From: an uncultured Paracoccaceae bacterium
GTDB taxonomy: Bacteria > Pseudomonadota > Alphaproteobacteria > Rhodobacterales > Rhodobacteraceae
DNA: 64,000 nt
Reading direction: 5' to 3'
Assembly: GCA_947502145.1 (NCBI GenBank)
Contig: CANMYO010000001.1
Span: 124,001 to 188,000, forward strand
Shown here one piece after another: positions 17,371-26,670 of this stretch; the first letter of the stretch is position 1, and each line of letters opens with the position of its first letter. Position numbers and translations under genes: made by a program. The notes below the pieces were generated by a model. That model did no database searches. It saw only the letters and a list, made by a program, of their open reading frames with translations, and had not been told where the DNA came from.

Positions 17371-19730
17371 GCGTTGCCAAACCCCTGCCCCATGACGCCG
17401 CCGCCCTGCATGTCACCGGGCAGGCCCGCTATATCGACGATCAGCCGACGCCGGCCGGGACCCTGCATCTGGCATTCGGGCTGTCAACCGTTGCCCACGG
17501 ACGCATCACCGCGATGGATCTGTCCAAGGTCCGCGCCGCGCCCGGCGTCGTGGCGGTCCTGACCGCTGATGACCTGCCCTTCGCCAATGACGTGTCCCCC
17601 TCTGCGCATGATGAACCGCTTCTCGCGACCGGCACCGTGCATTACGTTGGCCAGCCACTGTTCATGGTGGTCGCGACCAGCCACCTTGCCGCCCGTCACG
17701 CCGCCCGGCGCGGCCAGATCGACATTGACGCCGCCGATCCGATCCTGACGATTGACGCAGCGCTTGCCGCTGACAGCCGTTTCGAAGATGGCCCCCGGAT
17801 CTGGACAAAGGGCGACGTTGACGCGGCCCTCGCCACGGCCCCGCACCGTCTGCAGGGCCGGATCGAGATGGGCGGGCAGGAACATTTTTATCTTGAGGGT
17901 CAAGCCGCACTGGCGCTGCCGCAGGAAGGCGGCGACATGGTGGTACACAGCTCGACCCAGCACCCGACCGAGATCCAGCATAAAGTGGCAGAGGCGCTCG
18001 GACTGCCCATGCATAGCGTGCGCTGCGAAGTGCGCCGGATGGGCGGCGGCTTTGGCGGCAAGGAAAGTCAGGGCAACGCGCTGGCCGTCGGATGTGCTGT
18101 CGCGGCGCGTCTGACGGGGCGCCCCTGCAAGATGCGGTATGACCGTGACGACGATATTGTGATCACCGGCAAGCGCCACGATTTCCGGATCGACTATGAC
18201 GTCGGCTTTGATGCGGATGGGCGATTGACTGGCGTGGATTTTACCCAGGCGACCCGCTGCGGCTGGGCGATGGATCTGTCCCTGCCGGTGGCGGACAGGG
18301 CGATGCTGCATGCCGACAATGCCTATGACCTGCCCACTGCCCGCATTACCTCGCACCGGCTCAAAACCAATACGCAAAGTGCGACGGCCTATCGTGGGTT
18401 TGGCGGTCCGCAGGGCGTTGTTGGCATCGAACGAGTAATGGATCACGTCGCGCATCATCTGGAGCTTGATCCCGTCGCCGTGCGCCAGCGCAATTATTAT
18501 GCGGCAATGCAGGATCAGCCTGCCGCAGCGGATGAACCGGGCCAGCCCGGACGTGGCACCCGCTTTGCTGGCGTACATTCGCCCAAACCTGAAAATAAAA
18601 CCGGAACAACGCCTTACGGCATGGAGGTCACGGACTTTATCCTGCACGAGATGACCGAAGCGTTGCTAGTCACCGCCGATTATGCCGCCCGCCGGGACGC
18701 CATTGCAGCGTGGAACGCAAAAAACGACATCCTCAAGAAAGGCATCGGCTTCAGCCCGGTGAAATTCGGGATCTCGTTCACCCTGACCCATCTCAATCAG
18801 GCCGGGGCGCTGGTGCATGTTTATCAGGATGGCTCCGTCCACATGAACCACGGCGGCACCGAGATGGGGCAAGGCCTGTTCCAGAAGGTGGCACAGGTGG
18901 CCGCCAGCCGGTTTGGCATTGATGTCGCCGCCGTCAAGATCACCGCGACCGACACCGGCAAGGTGCCAAACACATCGGCCACGGCGGCATCCTCCGGCTC
19001 TGACCTGAATGGCATGGCCGTTGCCAATGCCTGTGACATCATCCGCGACCGCATTGCCGCCAGTCTGGCGCAGTTGCACCAATGCCGCATCGAAGAGGTA
19101 CGCTTTGACGATGGCATGGTCGATGTCGCCGGTGAGGTGATGCCCTTCGCCAAGGCGGCGCAGACCGCCTATGAAAACCGCGTCAGCCTGTCAGCGACCG
19201 GATTTTACAAGACCCCGGACCTTGCCTGGGACAGGATCAAGGGCAGCGGGCGGCCGTTCTTTTATTTTGCTCAGGGCGCGGCGGTGACAGAGGTTGTCGT
19301 GGATACGCTGACCGGGGAAAACCGGATCCTGCGCACCGATGTGCTGCATGACGCCGGGGCCTCGCTGAACCCGGCGCTTGATATCGGCCAGATCGAAGGC
19401 GGCTACGTGCAGGGCGCGGGCTGGCTGACCACCGAAGAACTGGTCTGGGATGACGCGGGCCGCCTGCGCACCCATGCTCCGTCGACATACAAGATCCCCG
19501 CCTGCTCTGACCGACCGGACGTGTTTAACGTGGCGCTCTGGGACGCACCGAATCCCGCACCGACGATCTACCGCTCAAAGGCCGTGGGCGAACCGCCGTT
19601 CATGCTGGGGATTTCCGCACATGCCGCGCTTGCCCATGCGGTCGCGGCCTGCGGTGCGCACTATCCCGACCTGCAGGCCCCGGCGACCGCCGAACATGTG
19701 CTTGCGGCGATCAACAGGGCGCGCGGATGA
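17367..19730 (+). CDS. xdhB: Xanthine dehydrogenase, molybdopterin subunit
   Basis: 787 residues. It oxidises hypoxanthine and xanthine to urate at a molybdenum cofactor. Early [20 protein letters not shown] near 225, [10 protein letters not shown] near 343 and the late [11 protein letters not shown], which contains the catalytic glutamate, are all present. It pairs with the separate FeS/FAD subunit as in Rhodobacter-type XDH. It overlaps xdhA and xdhC by 4 nt each, so the three are translated together. Confidence 0.95.
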   Translation: MSVAKPLPHDAAALHVTGQARYIDDQPTPAGTLHLAFGLSTVAHGRITAMDLSKVRAAPGVVAVLTADDLPFANDVSPSAHDEPLLATGTVHYVGQPLFMVVATSHLAARHAARRGQIDIDAADPILTIDAALAADSRFEDGPRIWTKGDVDAALATAPHRLQGRIEMGGQEHFYLEGQAALALPQEGGDMVVHSSTQHPTEIQHKVAEALGLPMHSVRCEVRRMGGGFGGKESQGNALAVGCAVAARLTGRPCKMRYDRDDDIVITGKRHDFRIDYDVGFDADGRLTGVDFTQATRCGWAMDLSLPVADRAMLHADNAYDLPTARITSHRLKTNTQSATAYRGFGGPQGVVGIERVMDHVAHHLELDPVAVRQRNYYAAMQDQPAAADEPGQPGRGTRFAGVHSPKPENKTGTTPYGMEVTDFILHEMTEALLVTADYAARRDAIAAWNAKNDILKKGIGFSPVKFGISFTLTHLNQAGALVHVYQDGSVHMNHGGTEMGQGLFQKVAQVAASRFGIDVAAVKITATDTGKVPNTSATAASSGSDLNGMAVANACDIIRDRIAASLAQLHQCRIEEVRFDDGMVDVAGEVMPFAKAAQTAYENRVSLSATGFYKTPDLAWDRIKGSGRPFFYFAQGAAVTEVVVDTLTGENRILRTDVLHDAGASLNPALDIGQIEGGYVQGAGWLTTEELVWDDAGRLRTHAPSTYKIPACSDRPDVFNVALWDAPNPAPTIYRSKAVGEPPFMLGISAHAALAHAVAACGAHYPDLQAPATAEHVLAAINRARG

Positions 19731-20473
19731 CAGGTATCCGCATCACCGTGACCCGCACCGCCGGGTCCGCGCCACGTGATGCAGGGGCGCAGATGATGGT
19801 CTGGCCGGACCGCATCGCCGGCAGCATCGGCGGCGGGGCACTGGAATGGGAGGCGATGGCGCGCGCCCGGGCAATGCTGGCCAAAGGCGTCCGCGAAGAT
19901 CAGCAGACCGTGCCACTTGGCCCGGCATTGGGCCAATGCTGCGGCGGGTCTGTGACGCTGCGCTTTGAACGTGCCGATGCCCTGGCTGACAGTGACCGCA
20001 AACCGCTTTGGATATACGGCGCCGGCCATGTAGGCCGCGCGCTGGCTGCGATCATGGCACCGCTGCCGGACTGGGCGATCACGCTGGTGGATACGGCGCC
20101 CGAAAGGTTCCCCGCACTGCCCGACGGGGTGACACCGCTGGTGGCGGCTGACCCGGCCCGGGTCGTTCCACATGCCCCTGCGGCCGCACATCACCTGATC
20201 ATGACCTATAGCCACAAGATCGACCTTGATCTGTGCAACGCGATCCTGCGGCACGACTTTGCCAGCGTTGGCTTGATCGGATCGGCCACCAAATGGGCGC
20301 GGTTTCGCTCCCGCTTGGCTGATCTTGGCCACGACAACGCAACCATCGCGCGCATTGCCTGCCCAATTGGGGATCCAAACCTCGGGAAACATCCGCAAGC
20401 GCTTGCATTGGGGGTGGCAATGGCGATGCTACGCCATCAGGATATTGCCATGTTGGGGGACAGGGCCGGATGA
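19727..20473 (+). CDS. xdhC: Xanthine dehydrogenase accessory protein
   Basis: 248 residues. XdhC binds molybdenum cofactor and loads it, after sulfuration, into XDH; it is not part of the final enzyme. TRTAGSAPRDAGAQM at the N-terminus, GSIGGGALEWEA near 28 and the Rossmann stretch LWIYGAGHVGRALAAI near 89 are family hallmarks. The ATGA overlap with the following ABC transporter gene ties purine oxidation and uptake into one transcript. Confidence 0.93.
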   Translation: MTGIRITVTRTAGSAPRDAGAQMMVWPDRIAGSIGGGALEWEAMARARAMLAKGVREDQQTVPLGPALGQCCGGSVTLRFERADALADSDRKPLWIYGAGHVGRALAAIMAPLPDWAITLVDTAPERFPALPDGVTPLVAADPARVVPHAPAAAHHLIMTYSHKIDLDLCNAILRHDFASVGLIGSATKWARFRSRLADLGHDNATIARIACPIGDPNLGKHPQALALGVAMAMLRHQDIAMLGDRAG

Positions 20474-21993
20474 ATGACACGCTGCTGAAACTGACCGGGC
20501 TGACCAAGGCCTATCCGGGGGTGATCGCCAACAAGGATGTCTCCTTTGCCATCCAGCGCGGCGAGATTCACGCGCTCCTGGGTGAAAACGGCGCCGGCAA
20601 GTCAACGCTGGTCAAAACCATCTACGGGCTGGTGAAACCCGACAGCGGCACATTGGCCTTTGACGGCCAGGACTATGCCCCCGCCGATCCGCGCGCCGCA
20701 AGGGCGACCGGTGTGGCAATGGTGTTTCAGCACTTTTCCCTGTTTGACGCCCTGACCGTGGCCGAGAATATCACCCTTGGCATGGAAAACCCGCCCAAGC
20801 TGAATGCCCTGGCGGCGCAGGTTCGCGCGGTGTCCGATGAATACGGCCTGCCGCTGGACCCGGACCGCACCGTCGGTGACCTCTCTGCGGGCGAACGCCA
20901 GCGGGTCGAAATCATCCGTTGCCTGCTGCAGGATCCGAAACTTCTGATCATGGATGAACCGACCAGCGTGCTGACCCCGCAAGAGGTGGAAATCCTGTTC
21001 GAAACCCTGCGCAAGTTGCGCTCTGAAGGCACAGCGATCCTCTATATTTCACACAAGCTGGAAGAAATCCGCGCGCTCTGTGATGCGGCCACGATCCTGC
21101 GGCTGGGCGAAGTCGTCGGCGAATGCACGCCCCGCGAAACCTCGGCCCGGGACATGGCAGAAATGATGGTCGGCGAGGTCCTGCAGGTGCCGGAACGCGC
21201 GCAAAAGCCACAGGGCGACGTGGTGCTGGACATGACAGGTCTGTCCGCACCTGCACCGCACCAGTTTGGCACCGCGTTGCGGGACATCACCATCAGCGTG
21301 CAGGCGGGCGAGATCCTTGGCATTGGCGGCGTTGCGGGCAATGGACAGGATGAACTTGTCGCCGCGCTGTCGGGTGAAATGAAAGTCCGTCAGGGCATGC
21401 TGAGCCTGCGCAAAGAGGACATTGGCCTGTGGCCCGTCAACCTGCGCCGCGCCCGTGGACTGCTGGCCGCCCCCGAAGAACGTATGGGCCATGCTGCCGC
21501 GCCGGATATGTCGCTGACCGAAAACGCCCTGCTGACCGCCGCGGCACGCAAGGCACTGGAACGCAATGGTTTCCTCAGATGGGATCGGGCCCGCAGCTTT
21601 GCCAATGAGGTGATCGCAGGCTTTGATGTACGCACCCCCGGCCCCGAAAATACGGCGCGTTCGCTGTCTGGCGGCAACCTGCAGAAATTCGTGATTGGTC
21701 GGGAAATCATGCAGGATCCCGACGTGCTGGTGGTCAATCAGCCGACCTGGGGGGTGGATGCCTCTGCCGCGGCGGCGATCCGGCAGGCCCTGCTTGACCT
21801 GGCCGCCAAAGGGGCCGCGGTGATCTGCATCAGCCAGGACCTGGATGAGCTGATGGAAATTTCGGACCGGTTCTGCGCCTTGAACGAAGGGCGCCTGTCA
21901 GAGCCACGCAGCGCCCAGGGGCTGAGCGTTGAAGAAATCGGACTGATGCTGGGCGGCGCCCACGATATGGAGGTCGCACATGCACATGGATAA
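20470..21993 (+). CDS. Nucleoside-type ABC transporter, double ATPase
   Basis: 507 residues with two ABC domains fused, the form found in BMP-type nucleoside importers and sugar importers. The first has a full Walker A (GENGAGKST near 37), signature LSAGERQRVE and Walker B LLIMDEPTS. The second has a degenerate Walker A (GVAGNGQDE near 290) and signature LSGGNLQKF, the usual asymmetry of the family. It sits between xdhC (4-nt overlap) and two permeases, which with the BMP-type binding protein points to purine nucleoside or base uptake. Confidence 0.92.
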   Translation: MNDTLLKLTGLTKAYPGVIANKDVSFAIQRGEIHALLGENGAGKSTLVKTIYGLVKPDSGTLAFDGQDYAPADPRAARATGVAMVFQHFSLFDALTVAENITLGMENPPKLNALAAQVRAVSDEYGLPLDPDRTVGDLSAGERQRVEIIRCLLQDPKLLIMDEPTSVLTPQEVEILFETLRKLRSEGTAILYISHKLEEIRALCDAATILRLGEVVGECTPRETSARDMAEMMVGEVLQVPERAQKPQGDVVLDMTGLSAPAPHQFGTALRDITISVQAGEILGIGGVAGNGQDELVAALSGEMKVRQGMLSLRKEDIGLWPVNLRRARGLLAAPEERMGHAAAPDMSLTENALLTAAARKALERNGFLRWDRARSFANEVIAGFDVRTPGPENTARSLSGGNLQKFVIGREIMQDPDVLVVNQPTWGVDASAAAAIRQALLDLAAKGAAVICISQDLDELMEISDRFCALNEGRLSEPRSAQGLSVEEIGLMLGGAHDMEVAHAHG

Positions 21994-22108
21994 CAAGGGC
22001 GCGCCTGCGGCGCCGCATGCTGCGGGCGGGGCGTTGAACGCCCCTGCCCCGCTTTGCGCTGACCTGCGCGCCTCTCTGGGCCAGTCTTGCGGGGACGCGC
22101 AGCCATGA
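21980..22108 (+). CDS. Possible 42-codon coupled small ORF
   Basis: This frame starts (ATG 21980, with others at 21986) inside the ATPase gene and stops at a TGA that overlaps the permease start as ATGA, so it exactly bridges the 111-bp gap between the two. Such an ORF could simply carry ribosomes across. The product would be Ala/Pro/Gly-rich with no recognised motif. The gap also contains a strong hairpin. Coding function is uncertain. Confidence 0.3.
   Translation: MHMDNKGAPAAPHAAGGALNAPAPLCADLRASLGQSCGDAQP
22022..22060 (+). other. GC-rich hairpin between importer genes
   Basis: GGGGCGTT and AACGCCCC face each other around a single base (22027-22043 region), so about 6 bp can pair with a 5-base loop; flanking GCGGG and CCCCGC can extend the stem with a small bulge. 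No T tract follows, so it is not a classical terminator. It may set mRNA stability or translation between the ATPase and permease cistrons. Confidence 0.4.
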
Positions 22109-23187
22109 TCGCACTGGAAAAACGCCCGCAGCCCAGCAAGATCTGGACCGTTGCCACGCCGGTCCTTGCTGTGGTGCTGACCATGATCGTGGGTGGCATC
22201 CTGTTTGCGGCCCTCGGCAAGGATCCGATAGCGACCATCAGCGCGATCTTCTTTGATCCGCTGTTTTCGGAGAATGCGTGGTTTTACCGCCCGCAACTGC
22301 TGATCAAGGGGGCGCCGCTGGTCCTGATCGCCATTGGGCTGTCCTTTGGATTTCGGGCCGGGATCTGGAACATCGGGGCCGAAGGGCAATATATCATCGG
22401 AGCAATCTGTGGGGCCGCTGCCGGACTTGCGCTATACCCGGCAGAGACGCGGCTGATCTTTCCGCTGATGGTGATCACGGGGGCACTGGGCGGATGGGCC
22501 TGGGCGATGATCCCCGGTATCCTGCGGGTCCGATTTGGCACCAATGAAATCCTGGTCAGCCTGATGTTGGTCTATGTCGCTGAACAATTGCTGGCCTCCA
22601 TGGCGCTTGGCCTGCTGCGCAATCCCGAAGGCATGGGCTTTCCGGGCAGCCGCAATCTGGCGCAATGGCCCGCCGCAGCCAATGGCGAAATTATCAGCGG
22701 CTCGGGCATGCACTGGGGCGTCGTCGCGGCACTGATCGCGGTGATCTTTGCCTATGTCACGCTGTCGCGTCACATCTTCGGCTATCAGGTGCGCCTGTCC
22801 GGGCAGGCCCCCCGCGCGGCGCGGTTTTCCGGGGTCAATCCCGGACGGCTGGTGCTGATCTGCATGGGGATATCCGGCGCGCTGGCCGGTCTGGCCGGCC
22901 TGTTCGAGGTCGCAGGCCCCGCTGGTCAGATCAGCATTGATTTCAATGTCGGCTATGGCTTTACCGCAATCATCGTCGCCTTTCTGGGGCGGCTCAACCC
23001 AATTGGTATCCTGCTGGCGGGCGGCGTCATGGCGCTGACCTACATCGGCGGCGAAATCGCGCAACTCCAGATCGGCCTGCCCGCTGCGGCGATCCAACTG
23101 TTGCAAGGCATGTTGCTGTTCTTCCTGCTCGCGGTGGATGTGCTGACGAATTACCGGGTGCGGTTCGGACGTGAGGAGATTGCATAA
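22105..23187 (+). CDS. ABC transporter permease (nucleoside type), first
   Basis: A 360-residue inner-membrane permease with about ten hydrophobic helices. GLSFGFRAGIWNIGAEGQYIIGA near 76 is the signature of BPD_transp_2 permeases paired with BMP-family binding proteins. I chose ATG 22105 (MIALEKRP) over an in-frame ATG at 22087. It abuts the second permease: the TAATGG junction at 23187 lets the stop and start share a base. Confidence 0.9.
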   Translation: MIALEKRPQPSKIWTVATPVLAVVLTMIVGGILFAALGKDPIATISAIFFDPLFSENAWFYRPQLLIKGAPLVLIAIGLSFGFRAGIWNIGAEGQYIIGAICGAAAGLALYPAETRLIFPLMVITGALGGWAWAMIPGILRVRFGTNEILVSLMLVYVAEQLLASMALGLLRNPEGMGFPGSRNLAQWPAAANGEIISGSGMHWGVVAALIAVIFAYVTLSRHIFGYQVRLSGQAPRAARFSGVNPGRLVLICMGISGALAGLAGLFEVAGPAGQISIDFNVGYGFTAIIVAFLGRLNPIGILLAGGVMALTYIGGEIAQLQIGLPAAAIQLLQGMLLFFLLAVDVLTNYRVRFGREEIA

Positions 23188-24101
23188 TGGACTGGGCCGC
23201 AATTGATCCGATCCTGCTTCTGGCCTCGCTGATGGTGGCGGCAACGCCGATCGTGCTGGCTGCAATTGGCGAACTTGTGGTGGAACGCGCAGGCGTGCTG
23301 AACCTCGGGGTCGAAGGCATGATGATCACCGGGGCGATCTCGGGGTTCATCATTGCCACCACCACAGGCTCACCCTGGCTGGGCTTTGTTGCGGCGGCAT
23401 TTGGCGGGGCAATCCTGTCCCTGCTGTTTGGTTTCCTGACGCAATATCTGCTGTCAAATCAGGTCGCCACCGGGCTGGCACTGACCCTGTTTGGGCTTGG
23501 GCTGTCGGCGCTGATGGGGCAAAGCTACCTTGGCATCCGCGCGCCCGCCTTTCCGGACTGGCACATCCCGCTTTTGGGGGACATCCCGGTCATTGGCCCA
23601 ATCGTGTTCCAGCATGATCCGATGGTCTATGTCGGGCTGCTCCTGGTCATCGGCGTCTGGGTGTTCCTGAAATTCAGTCGCGCGGGGCTGGTGCTGCGCG
23701 CCGTGGGCGAAAACCACGACGCCGCCCATGCCCTGGGCTATCACGTCCGCCGCGTACGTATGCTGGCGATCATGTTCGGCGGGGCCTGCGCTGGCCTTGG
23801 TGGCGCCTACCTGAGCCTTGTGCGCGTGCCCCAATGGACCGAGGGCATGACCGTTGGCGCCGGCTGGATCGCGCTGGCCATCGTTGTCTTTGCTAGCTGG
23901 CGGCCCGGCCGCCTTGTGCTGGGCGCTTATTTGTTTGGCGGGGTGACGGTATTGCAGTTGAATTTGCAGGCGGCTGGAATTGCGATCCCTGTCGAATACC
24001 TTTCCATGTCACCATATGTTGCCACGATTATCGTTTTGGTCATCATGTCAGCTGGACGCGCACCGGGCAGCCTGGGACGCAGTTTTTACGCCTCTCGCTG
24101 A
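23187..24101 (+). CDS. ABC transporter permease (nucleoside type), second
   Basis: A 304-residue partner permease with a cluster of hydrophobic helices. LVVERAGVLNLGVEGMMITGA near 30 is the second-subunit signature, and GLVLRAVGENHDAAHALGYHV near 173 is the cytoplasmic coupling loop. It completes the heterodimeric membrane channel of the importer. The gene for the binding protein follows 46 nt later. Confidence 0.9.
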   Translation: MDWAAIDPILLLASLMVAATPIVLAAIGELVVERAGVLNLGVEGMMITGAISGFIIATTTGSPWLGFVAAAFGGAILSLLFGFLTQYLLSNQVATGLALTLFGLGLSALMGQSYLGIRAPAFPDWHIPLLGDIPVIGPIVFQHDPMVYVGLLLVIGVWVFLKFSRAGLVLRAVGENHDAAHALGYHVRRVRMLAIMFGGACAGLGGAYLSLVRVPQWTEGMTVGAGWIALAIVVFASWRPGRLVLGAYLFGGVTVLQLNLQAAGIAIPVEYLSMSPYVATIIVLVIMSAGRAPGSLGRSFYASR

Positions 24102-24147
24102 GGCAAATATGCCGGGGTGGGACCCGGCCAACACGGGAGACTACACC

Positions 24148-25233
24148 TTGAAAAGAAGAAACCTCTTAACCAGTGCCGCCGTTGCTGCCACGCTTGCGAC
24201 ATTCGGCGCGCCTGTTCTGGCAGAAAGCCACAGCGTCACGGTCGGCTTTGTCTACGTTGGCCCGGTGGGTGACGGCGGCTGGACCTATGAACACAACGAA
24301 GGCCGTCTGGCCGTGGAAGAGCACTTTGGCGATGCGGTTGAAACCGTCTTTGTCGAAAGCGTGCCGGAAGGCCCTGACGCGGTGCGGGTGATGACCCAAA
24401 TGGCGCTGAATGGGGCCGACCTGATCTTTACCACGTCCTTTGGCTACATGGATCAGACGATCGAGGTCGCCTCGAAGTTTCCGGACGTGAAATTTGAACA
24501 TGCCACCGGGTTCAAGCGGGCGGACAATGTCTCAACCTATTCTGCGCGCTTTTACGAAGGCCGCGCCGTGCAGGGGCATATCGCCGGGCAGATCACACAA
24601 AGCAACACCATCGGCTACATCGCCTCCTTTCCGATCCCCGAAGTGGTCCGCGGTATCAACGCGGCCTATGTTCACGCCAAGGCGGTGAACCCTGACGTCG
24701 ATTTCAAGGTGGTCTGGGCCTATACGTGGTTTGACCCCGCAAAAGAGGCCGAGGCCGCATCCGTCCTGATCGAACAGGGCGCGGATGTGATCCTGCAACA
24801 CACCGACAGTACAGCGCCACAGGCTGCGGCGCAGGCGGCCGGCAATGTCTATACCTTTGGTCAGGCCTCTGACATGTCCGAATATGCCCCGATGCCGCGG
24901 GTCTCTTCGATCATCGATAACTGGTCGCCCTATTACATCGCCCGTACCCAGGCGGTGATTGATGGCACCTGGGAAAGCACCGATACATGGGACGGCATTG
25001 GCGCAGGCATGGTTGGCATTGGAGAGATTACCGATGCAGTCCCCGCCGAGGTGAAAGCCTCTGCCGAGGCCCTGCGCGACGCGCTTGCAAGCGGTGAAAC
25101 ACATGCCTTTACCGGCCCAATCAACAAGCAGGACGGCTCTGCCTGGCTGGCCGAGGGCGAAACCGCCGATGATGGCACCCTGGCGGGCATGAACTTCTAT
25201 GTCGAAGGTCTCGCGGGCGAAATTCCGCAATAG
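24148..25233 (+). CDS. BMP family ABC transporter substrate-binding protein
   Basis: 361 residues. Starting at TTG 24148 (CGGGAGA just upstream) gives a signal peptide with a twin-arginine-like start (KRRNLL) ending near APVLA. The mature protein begins with the BMP/PnrA fold (VGFVYVGPVGDGGWTYEHN). There is no lipobox, so it is a soluble periplasmic form. The longer frame from 23980 runs inside the permease gene and is rejected. In context it should capture a purine nucleoside or base for the importer. A terminator follows. Confidence 0.9.
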   Translation: MKRRNLLTSAAVAATLATFGAPVLAESHSVTVGFVYVGPVGDGGWTYEHNEGRLAVEEHFGDAVETVFVESVPEGPDAVRVMTQMALNGADLIFTTSFGYMDQTIEVASKFPDVKFEHATGFKRADNVSTYSARFYEGRAVQGHIAGQITQSNTIGYIASFPIPEVVRGINAAYVHAKAVNPDVDFKVVWAYTWFDPAKEAEAASVLIEQGADVILQHTDSTAPQAAAQAAGNVYTFGQASDMSEYAPMPRVSSIIDNWSPYYIARTQAVIDGTWESTDTWDGIGAGMVGIGEITDAVPAEVKASAEALRDALASGETHAFTGPINKQDGSAWLAEGETADDGTLAGMNFYVEGLAGEIPQ

Positions 25234-25254
25234 GAACCGGTCCTGAACAGATTC

Positions 25255-25280
25255 AAAGGCCCGCCATCGTGTGGGCCTTT
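25255..25280 (+). terminator. Rho-independent-type terminator of the xdh/importer operon
   Basis: AAAGGCCC, ten bases, GGGCCTTT: a perfect 8-bp stem 21 nt past the last stop, followed by GTTGATT. It closes the eight-gene purine operon. Confidence 0.75.
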
Positions 25281-25535
25281 GTTGATTCTGCCCCCCCGAT
25301 TCTCTGGCTGCAAATCCAGTCTCGCTCGGTCCAAGACCTGCCGGGCGGCAGGGCCATTTCACCGAAAACGTGAATAAAAACTGGTGATTGTTCACACAAT
25401 GGAAACAATCGCCCGGTTTGCAGCATGATCCTACGTAAGGGACGTGCCAATGGTCCGGCAAAGGACTTGAGGCAAGGTCGCGGCACGATTATGACTTATT
25501 TGTGTTTGGTACGTGAACGAGTGAGATGTAAAACA
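25281..25535. other. Gene-free leader before the VPLPA-CTERM gene
   Basis: This 255-bp stretch, with the terminator before it, makes a 302-bp gap. It holds a small hairpin CCTGCC-GGGC-GGCAGG (25337-25352) and the operator-like repeat described separately at 25386-25410. No ORF or RNA gene is convincing. Confidence 0.5.
25386..25410. promoter_or_regulatory. Operator-like inverted repeat upstream of VPLPA-CTERM gene
   Basis: GATTGTT, eleven bases, AACAATC is a perfect 7+7 inverted repeat. A second smaller one, ATTGT-TCAC-ACAAT (25387-25400), overlaps it. It lies about 125 bp upstream of the chosen start at 25536 and could bind a dimeric regulator. No regulator gene is adjacent. Confidence 0.35.
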
Positions 25536-26264
25536 ATGAATTTTCTAAAATCAATGTGCGCGGCTGTCGCGCTTGCCGCCTTTGCCGCACCGGCCTCTGC
25601 CGCGCTGGTCGATGTCACGGCCCAGAACAGTGGATCTGTCTTCAAGGACGCCGCTGGCAACAATGCCTGGTATATCGGAACCTCTTTTGAGGTGGCGACA
25701 GCACCCACCCCAACAACGCGCAACAACATTGCCGCCGGTGTGTTCCGGATGACCGGTGATGATGGCGTGAACCCCGTCTTTGATTTTCTGGCGTTCTGCC
25801 TGCAGCCGCTCGAGTGGCTCAGCATTCCCAAGACCTATGACATGTCCAGCGGATTGTCGGCACAGGTGATCGACAACCTCAATGCGCTGGCCGGGAACGC
25901 CTTTGGTCTGGTGCAGGATTCCAATTCTGCCGCCGCCTTCCAGATGGCGGTCTGGGAAATCGCCAATGAAACCGGCGGCTATGATATCCGCGACGGCTAT
26001 TTCAAGATCACCGGCGGCACCACCGCCTCCAACAATGCCGAAGATCTGGCGAACACGTGGCTTGGCAATATCGCCAGCAACACCTGGCAGGCCAATGGCG
26101 CGTCGTTCATGATCCTGTCGGCACCCGGGACACAGGATTTGCTGACCAACCTGCCCGGAGGTAACCTTGGCTCCGTTCCAATTCCGGCCTCCGGCCTGCT
26201 GTTGCTGGGCGCCTTGGCTGGCGGTGGCGCCATGGCCCGTCGCAAGGCGCGCAAGGCCGCCTGA
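25536..26264 (+). CDS. VPLPA-CTERM type exported protein
   Basis: 242 residues. A signal peptide (MNFLKSMCAAVALAAF, cut near APASA) leads a mature domain of unknown fold. The C-terminus is a sorting tag: VPIPASG, a hydrophobic helix (LLLLGALAGGGAM) and a basic end (ARRKARKAA). In Rhodobacteraceae this VPLPA-CTERM tag is the target of an exosortase, which cuts it and sends the protein to the surface. No exosortase is in the window. The start at 25536 is chosen because it begins the signal peptide; the frame opens earlier. Confidence 0.8.
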   Translation: MNFLKSMCAAVALAAFAAPASAALVDVTAQNSGSVFKDAAGNNAWYIGTSFEVATAPTPTTRNNIAAGVFRMTGDDGVNPVFDFLAFCLQPLEWLSIPKTYDMSSGLSAQVIDNLNALAGNAFGLVQDSNSAAAFQMAVWEIANETGGYDIRDGYFKITGGTTASNNAEDLANTWLGNIASNTWQANGASFMILSAPGTQDLLTNLPGGNLGSVPIPASGLLLLGALAGGGAMARRKARKAA

Positions 26265-26291
26265 CCGGCCCCAAACAGACATCTCAGACAC

Positions 26292-26322
26292 GGCGCGGTT
26301 TCTGATGGAACCGCGCCTTTTT
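26292..26322 (+). terminator. Rho-independent terminator
   Basis: GGCGCGGTT, eight bases, AACCGCGCC and then five T: a 9-bp perfect stem ending the VPLPA-CTERM transcript. Confidence 0.9.
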
Positions 26323-26433
26323 GCTGTCCAAGGTCAGGTTTTCCTCAACTGCGCGCGATCCGCAACCATGCTACTCTCTGCCCGTCGCACCCTATTTTCA
26401 GCGGCGCATTTTTGAACATAAAAGGAGATTGTA

Positions 26434-26670
26434 ATGGCACGTTTTGTGATCGACACGGGTGAAGTCGACATGTCCAAAGAGGACGTGATGTCGCTGCAGG
26501 TTGAACTGCAGCAGGTCACCCTTTCCCACGTTGCCAAACTGGGCATCGACAAACCCTGGGTCACCAAATTCCCGCGTGAATGGCTTGGCATCGTGCTGCG
26601 CGGTGGCCTGGACGAAGTCTTTGGCATCGAACAGGAGATCGGCAAACAGCTGGCCGGTTTTGGTCGGTGA
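26434..26670 (+). CDS. Conserved hypothetical 78-residue protein
   Basis: A small soluble protein with no signal peptide. It has an AAAGGAGA ribosome site ten bases before ATG 26434. The composition is ordinary for a folded alpha protein, with a Trp-containing middle (KPWVTKFPREWLG). It overlaps the next gene as GTGA, so the two are translationally coupled. I do not recognise a family. Confidence 0.7.
   Translation: MARFVIDTGEVDMSKEDVMSLQVELQQVTLSHVAKLGIDKPWVTKFPREWLGIVLRGGLDEVFGIEQEIGKQLAGFGR

Noticed and set aside
17484-18647. 387-codon minus-strand frame
   Set aside because: It is antisense to xdhB and shows no recognisable motif.
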